A DNA stretch of 8,088 nucleotides, from positions 1 to 8,088 of the forward strand of contig DXNX01000112.1 of assembly GCA_019413245.1 (NCBI GenBank), in the 5' to 3' direction. Positions 6,060 to 8,088 of this stretch are shown piece after piece. The notes beneath the pieces were generated by a model that was not told the origin of the DNA, did not search any database, and saw only the letters and a program-made list of their open reading frames with translations. A program made the position numbers and the translations under genes. How positions within the stretch are numbered: the first letter of the stretch is position 1; every line of letters starts with the position of its first letter. This stretch comes from Oscillospiraceae bacterium (GTDB lineage: Bacteria; Bacillota; Clostridia; Oscillospirales; Ruminococcaceae).

Positions 6060-6383
6060 GCATTTCATTCGTTCGGGGGATTCTGCCCCCCTGCAGGCTT
6101 CCGCGTTACCACTTTGCTTGCCGCTTTCGCACAAAAGCGGCCTCTCGGCCGCAGGGCCAGCGCCGCACACCCGGCTATGCCCCGCGCCCCCTGGTAACGG
6201 TGGGGTTCCGGCCTGAATTACGCAGCGTTCCCGGCCCTTCCGGTCGGGGTTACGCCTTCACGCAGGCTGCTTGCAGGTGAGAACCCCTTTGCGCCTTGCT
6301 GCCGCCTCGCACAACCGGCGGCTTTCTGAAAGCGGTGAGCAAATGGGTTATGTCCTGTTCGTCGCATTTGGCTGATGAAGTTG
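6001..6383 (-). promoter_or_regulatory. T-box riboswitch leader of cstA, probable leucine specifier (CUC)
   Basis: T-box leaders bind a specific tRNA and, when it is uncharged, form an antiterminator. On the minus strand the Stem I distal end is at 6327-6301: AGAAAG, then GCCGCC and GGCGGC closing a GGTTGTGCGA loop, close to the usual AGAGAG/GGUUGGUG pattern. AACCC-A-TTTGC (6349-6339) pairs with GCAAA-G-GGGTT (6292-6282). Below it lies a specifier loop whose 3' side reads CTC then A (6281-6278), closed by CAGG/CCTG. The T-box core AAAGTGGTAACGCGG is at 6115-6101. GCAAAG (6117-6112) pairs with CTTTGC (6049-6044), and GCG pairs with CGT (6052-6050), leaving a 7-base UGGUAAC bulge. UGGU fits tRNA ending ACCA, as tRNA-Leu does. 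The T-box class is firm; the amino acid is moderately supported. Confidence 0.88.
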
Positions 6384-6389
6384 TATATT

Positions 6390-6418
6390 AATTTAATCCT
6401 ATTGGCCGTAAATGTCAA
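6390..6418 (-). promoter_or_regulatory. Promoter of the T-box/cstA transcript
   Basis: Read on the minus strand, a consensus -35 TTGACA (6418-6413) is followed after 17 bases by TAAATT (6395-6390), four of six bases matching the -10 consensus. Transcription would start near 6383 and give a leader of about 450 bases. Confidence 0.68.
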
Positions 6419-6713
6419 TTCAATCCGCTAAAGTTCAGCGAAAAAATCAGCTGACCCGGGAATTTGTCAAGAAAATTTGGATAAATTGTGAACAAAAGAA
6501 AAATTACTGTCCAAAAAACCGTACAAAAAACGGCGATTCCGGCGTATGGCGGGCGGGAAACGAACGGGCAGCCCAAAACAACAATGTGTATTTATGCAGA
6601 ATATACACAAACGAGCGGAAGAGCCTGCCCGGGATGGGCCCCCGACGTGAAAAGCCGCCCCGGAAAGCGGCAGAATCACCATATACGGTGAATTTTATTG
6701 TGCAATCCGGATA
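6419..6713. other. Gene-free, AT-richer gap between divergent promoters
   Basis: The left part (to about 6620) is richer in A and T than the rest of the window. It contains no frame with a good start, ribosome binding site or protein-like composition. It holds a second TTGACA on the minus strand (6470-6465) without a good -10, and an inverted repeat TGTGTAT/ATACACA with an 11-base spacer at 6585-6609. Small hairpins occur at 6654-6671 (GCCGC/GCGGC) and around TCACC-ATATAC-GGTGA near 6677-6692. No clear function can be read for the gap. Confidence 0.55.
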
Positions 6714-6743
6714 TTGACAGCCTGAAGAACCCACTGTTATAGT
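6714..6743 (+). promoter_or_regulatory. Promoter of the small membrane protein gene, extended -10
   Basis: A consensus TTGACA at 6714-6719 is followed after 18 bases by TATAGT at 6738-6743, with TGT directly before it as a TGn extension. The predicted transcription start is near 6750, giving a leader of about 45 bases before the start codon. Confidence 0.72.
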
Positions 6744-6795
6744 GTGATTTAAGAATAAGGCTTGATTTGGGCCCGGGAGAAAAGGAGTGAACGGT

Positions 6796-7041
6796 ATGGA
6801 GGCATGGATGTGGCTGATTCTTGTGTTGTTGGTGGTGATCCTGGCACCGTTGGTACCGCATATCCTGCGCAAGATCGACTCTGAGCGGCAGCTGCGGGGG
6901 AATATCCCGGAGCGCAAAGCCCCCGAAAACCTGAACCCCAACACCCCGCATCCCGGGGACGGCAGCACCACCGATGGGGAGATCCTGGCCGGGCAGGCAC
7001 GGATGAAGTCCGGGCAGAATGCGATGAGCGGCCTGCACTGA
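6796..7041 (+). CDS. Small single-pass membrane protein of unknown function
   Basis: The 81-residue product starts at the ATG at 6796, 8 bases after AAAGGAG at 6781-6787. An in-frame GTG at 6787 overlaps the ribosome binding site and is rejected. One strongly hydrophobic helix, WMWLILVLLVVILAPLVPHIL at about 5-25, is followed by a basic stretch (RKIDSERQLR), then a flexible hydrophilic tail rich in Pro, Asn and Gly (APENLNPNTPHPGDG). The helix lacks a signal-peptidase site, so it is likely a membrane anchor with the positive residues, and hence the tail, in the cytoplasm. Promoter, ribosome binding site and terminator are all clear, so this is a real one-gene unit. I do not recognise a family. 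It could be a regulatory small membrane protein or a subunit anchor, but nothing in the sequence decides this. Confidence 0.75.
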   Translation: MEAWMWLILVLLVVILAPLVPHILRKIDSERQLRGNIPERKAPENLNPNTPHPGDGSTTDGEILAGQARMKSGQNAMSGLH

Positions 7042-7065
7042 ACCGCACAATACACGGGCAACAAG

Positions 7066-7092
7066 GGCTCCTCCGGATGGGGGAGCCTTTTT
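7066..7092 (+). terminator. Intrinsic terminator after the small membrane protein gene
   Basis: GGCTCCTCC pairs with GGGGGAGCC (one T-G pair) around a GGAT loop, followed by five T residues at 7088-7092. It begins 24 bases after the stop codon. Confidence 0.88.
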
Positions 7093-7123
7093 GGTATGGA
7101 AACAGGAAGTGCGGGGTGAATTG

Positions 7124-7173
7124 GCGCCCCTGTGTAAGGGGAGCTGGCGGCCGGGAGGCCGACTGAGGGGTTG
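7124..7173 (+). repeat. Interspersed palindromic repeat, degenerate plus-strand copy
   Basis: CCCC-TGTGTAA-GGGG is followed by AGCTGGCGGCC, GGCCGACTGAGGGG and TTG. The 7-base loop is the exact reverse complement of the TTACACA loop in the copy at 7645-7692, and the GGGGTTG end matches the reverse of CAACCCC. It is thus a diverged copy in the opposite orientation. Repeats ending in AGCTG...CTGAGGGG are common between genes in gut Clostridia. Confidence 0.65.
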
Positions 7174-7219
7174 TGGACTTGCTGTTGGTGCCCGTATACG
7201 GGAAATGGGGCAGGGTTTA

Positions 7220-7267
7220 CAACCCCACCGCCGCTGCGCGGCACCTCCCCTTGCACAGGGGAGGCTT
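7220..7267 (-). repeat. Interspersed palindromic repeat, full copy 1
   Basis: A 48-base unit runs from CAACCCCACCGCCGC to GGGGAGGCTT. It has two hairpins: a GCCGC-TGC-GCGGC stem, and CCTCCCC-TTGCACA-GGGGAGG with a 7-base loop. It differs from the copy at 7645-7692 at one position only. The strand is assigned as opposite to the copy at 7124-7173. Confidence 0.82.
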
Positions 7268-7343
7268 TTGGCAAGGTTGTGGCTGACCCGGCCGCTTCCG
7301 CCCGTTTTGTGACGACCTGCCGGCCACGCCATTTAAATCCATT

Positions 7344-7374
7344 CCTTTCTCACCGGCCCCAGCCGGTGAGAAGG
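7344..7374. repeat. Long hairpin in the intergenic region
   Basis: TTCTCACCGGC pairs perfectly with GCCGGTGAGAA around a CCCA loop, extended to CCT/AGG across one bulged T. This is the strongest single stem in the gap, but no T-run follows on the plus strand. Confidence 0.7.
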
Positions 7375-7425
7375 CCGTCGTAAGGTGGCCGCATCTCAGT
7401 GGGGCAAGGTTCTTCACCCAACCAT

Positions 7426-7515
7426 TGGCCGCTGTGCGCGGCCAGGCAATTAGCGGAACCAACGCTGCGCGTTGTTTTTTGCATCGTGCTGCGCACGATT
7501 TCGCAGCATAGCTGC
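7426..7515. repeat. Run of four short-loop hairpins
   Basis: Perfect stems follow one another: TGGCCGC/GCGGCCA (7426-7444), CAACGC-TGC-GCGTTG (7460-7474), ATCGTGC-TGC-GCACGAT (7483-7499) and GCAGC-ATA-GCTGC (7503-7515). The last three have 3-base loops. The second is followed by six T residues (7475-7480) and so looks like a terminator, although no gene precedes it. Confidence 0.65.
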
Positions 7516-7544
7516 TCAGGCAAAAAGCCGCAGCCCTGGTCGGC

Positions 7545-7599
7545 GTCCACCGCATCGAAACGGTGGGACTTTTCGCTTCCTTTTGGTCACAAAAGGAAG
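7545..7599. repeat. Two adjacent hairpins
   Basis: GTCCACCG pairs with CGGTGG-G-AC around an 8-base loop (7545-7569). CTTCCTTTT pairs perfectly over 9 bp with AAAAGGAAG around GGTCAC (7576-7599). They continue the hairpin string and probably belong to a composite intergenic repeat. Confidence 0.6.
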
Positions 7600-7644
7600 G
7601 ACTGAGCGGTTGCCAGCCGTTACCCCGGCAGCGGAGCGGTCAAC

Positions 7645-7692
7645 CAACCCCACCGCCGCTGCGCGGCACCTCCCCTTACACAGGGGAGGCTT
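7645..7692 (-). repeat. Interspersed palindromic repeat, full copy 2
   Basis: This copy is 48 bases long and identical to the copy at 7220-7267 except for TTACACA in place of TTGCACA in the hairpin loop. The orientation is the same and the two copies are 425 bases apart. Confidence 0.82.
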
Positions 7693-7714
7693 TACGGAGA
7701 GGGTGCTGCGCCCC

Positions 7715-7739
7715 GCCTCCCCTCGCACAGGGGAGGCTT
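7715..7739 (-). repeat. Interspersed repeat, hairpin-only partial copy
   Basis: GCCTCCCC-TCGCACA-GGGGAGGC then TT. It keeps only the second hairpin of the full 48-base unit, with the stem intact and the loop again ending in ACA. Confidence 0.7.
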
Positions 7740-7765
7740 GAGAGGAGAGGAGGGCTGCGCCCCAT

Positions 7766-7784
7766 CGCCCCAACCACAGGGGCG
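7766..7784 (-). repeat. Interspersed repeat, degenerate hairpin
   Basis: CGCCCC-AACCACA-GGGGCG. The stem sequence differs from the other copies (CGCCCC instead of CCTCCCC), but pairing, the 7-base loop and the ACA loop end are kept. It is preceded by GCTGCGCCCC, as is the partial copy at 7715-7739. Confidence 0.5.
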
Positions 7785-7805
7785 GCTTGCAATCAAACAA
7801 CACAA

Positions 7806-7841
7806 AACCCGGGACCTTCCCTGTACGGAAAGTCCCGGGTT
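7806..7841 (-). terminator. Intrinsic terminator of the right-edge gene, possibly bidirectional
   Basis: AACCCGGGAC pairs with GTCCCGGGTT, continued by TTCC/GGAA across a C-A mismatch around a 6-base loop. On the minus strand it is followed by TTTGTGTTG, about 40 bases after the stop of the gene ending at 7881. The plus-strand side is followed by a weaker T-containing tract. Confidence 0.75.
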
Positions 7842-7880
7842 CCTTATTTGTGATCAAGAAAAATCAGGCGGGAAAGATGC

Positions 7881-8088
7881 TCACACCCCGGCAGGGACTG
7901 CCGTTTCAATGGACGGCGCACCGCCGGCCAGGTCCTCCGCCGTGACGGGGGCGGGGGCCGGATTGGGGTTCTTCAGCCGCTCCCGGGCCACCGCCAGCAT
8001 CAGCTTGATGCGGTTTTCCTGGTTGACGCGGGTGGCGCTGGGGTCGTAGTCCACGGGGGTGATGTTCGCGTCCGGGTGCAGGGCGCGG
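7881..8088 (-). CDS. C-terminal end of a larger protein, possibly acyl-CoA dehydratase activase-like
   Basis: The frame is open to the right edge, so only the last 68 residues are visible and no start codon is in the window. The stop is TGA at 7883-7881. The conserved-looking part is ALHPDANITPVDYDPSATRV and then NQENRIKLMLAVARERLK. A low-complexity tail follows (NPNPAPAPVTAEDLAGGAP). From memory, the DYDPGAxxVNQxNRIKLML pattern is how very large acyl-CoA dehydratase activase / 2-hydroxyglutaryl-CoA dehydratase-related proteins of Clostridia end. These couple ATP hydrolysis to electron transfer to a dehydratase, or have an unknown role in the large fused versions. This name rests on one short motif and could be wrong. 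That it is coding is supported by the GC-rich third positions and the terminator after it. Confidence 0.62.
   Translation of the reverse strand, partial: RALHPDANITPVDYDPSATRVNQENRIKLMLAVARERLKNPNPAPAPVTAEDLAGGAPSIETAVPAGV

Larger units (their letters stand above)
7093..7805. other. Gene-free, repeat-dense intergenic region
   Basis: About 710 bases hold no credible gene: frames here have no ribosome binding sites, and their predicted products are rich in Pro, Arg, Ala and Ser with repeats read in different frames. The stretch is instead a string of GC-rich hairpins, comprising copies of an interspersed palindromic repeat at both ends and single short-loop hairpins in the middle. Individual units are listed separately. 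Confidence 0.75.

Noticed and set aside
6413..6470. Second upstream promoter for cstA from TTGACA at 6470-6465
   Set aside because: No acceptable -10 lies 16-18 bases downstream; the TTGACA at 6418-6413 has a better partner.
6412..6717. Plus-strand open frame of 101 residues in the gap
   Set aside because: It starts in the cstA promoter region with no ribosome binding site, and the product is an unstructured basic stretch with no recognisable features.
6787..6795. GTG start for the small membrane protein
   Set aside because: The GTG overlaps the AAAGGAG ribosome binding site itself; the ATG at 6796 is correctly spaced.
6504..7332. Overlapping minus-strand open frames opposite the small membrane protein gene
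   Set aside because: Pro/Arg/Ser/Cys-rich translations running through a promoter, a terminator and repeats; not protein-like.
7460..7480. Terminator of a gene in the repeat region
   Set aside because: The hairpin plus T-run is terminator-like but no gene ends before it; treated as part of the hairpin string.
7220..7790. Possible CRISPR array
   Set aside because: The repeat copies are unevenly spaced, differ in length and orientation, and have no regular spacers or cas genes nearby.

Overview
The window reads as chromosomal DNA from a GC-rich, low-motility-signal gut Firmicute, most likely an Oscillospiraceae relative (Faecalibacterium/Gemmiger/Subdoligranulum type). The grounds are strong AGGAGG-type ribosome binding sites, SigA-type promoters, intrinsic terminators, a T-box leader, GC-rich codon choice and the GC-rich hairpin repeats that such genomes scatter between genes. 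The taxon is an inference from style, not a match to a named genome.

Region 1 (1-1963, + strand) is the end of a cell-surface glycan operon: a 5'-truncated GT4 glycosyltransferase, a GT2 glycosyltransferase of the polyprenyl-phosphate sugar synthase type, and a small three-helix DUF2304 membrane protein. Spacing is tight and each complete gene has its own ribosome binding site. The GT2/DUF2304 pair probably makes a lipid-linked sugar donor. Region 2 (1966-2403) is an independent transcription unit for a 96-residue protein of unknown function. It has an extended -10 promoter, a perfect 15-bp palindrome lying on the -10 box, a second palindrome in the leader and a strong terminator. Region 3 (2412-3547) is a single-gene unit for ornithine carbamoyltransferase, with its own promoter, a possible ArgR site and a terminator.

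Region 4 (3564-6418, - strand) holds two separately transcribed genes. One is a YcxB-like two-helix membrane protein. The other is cstA, a CstA-family peptide/pyruvate transporter. The cstA leader of about 450 nt is recognisably a T-box riboswitch: Stem I distal loop, specifier loop, UGGU-containing T-box with a matching antiterminator partner, and a competing terminator. The likely specifier is CUC (leucine) and the UGGU bulge fits a tRNA ending in ACCA. This would make uptake by CstA respond to uncharged tRNA-Leu, and it is the most interesting feature here.

Region 5 (6420-7092) is an AT-richer gap followed by a small single-pass membrane protein gene with an extended -10 promoter and a terminator. 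Region 6 (7093-7860) is a gene-free stretch of about 770 bases packed with GC-rich hairpins. It includes two nearly identical 48-base copies of an interspersed palindromic repeat, degenerate relatives of it, and a run of tandem short-loop hairpins. Region 7 (7881-8088, - strand) is the C-terminal end of a protein that enters from the right edge, probably a large acyl-CoA dehydratase activase-like protein.

I saw no tRNA or rRNA gene, transposase, CRISPR array, defence gene or phage gene.
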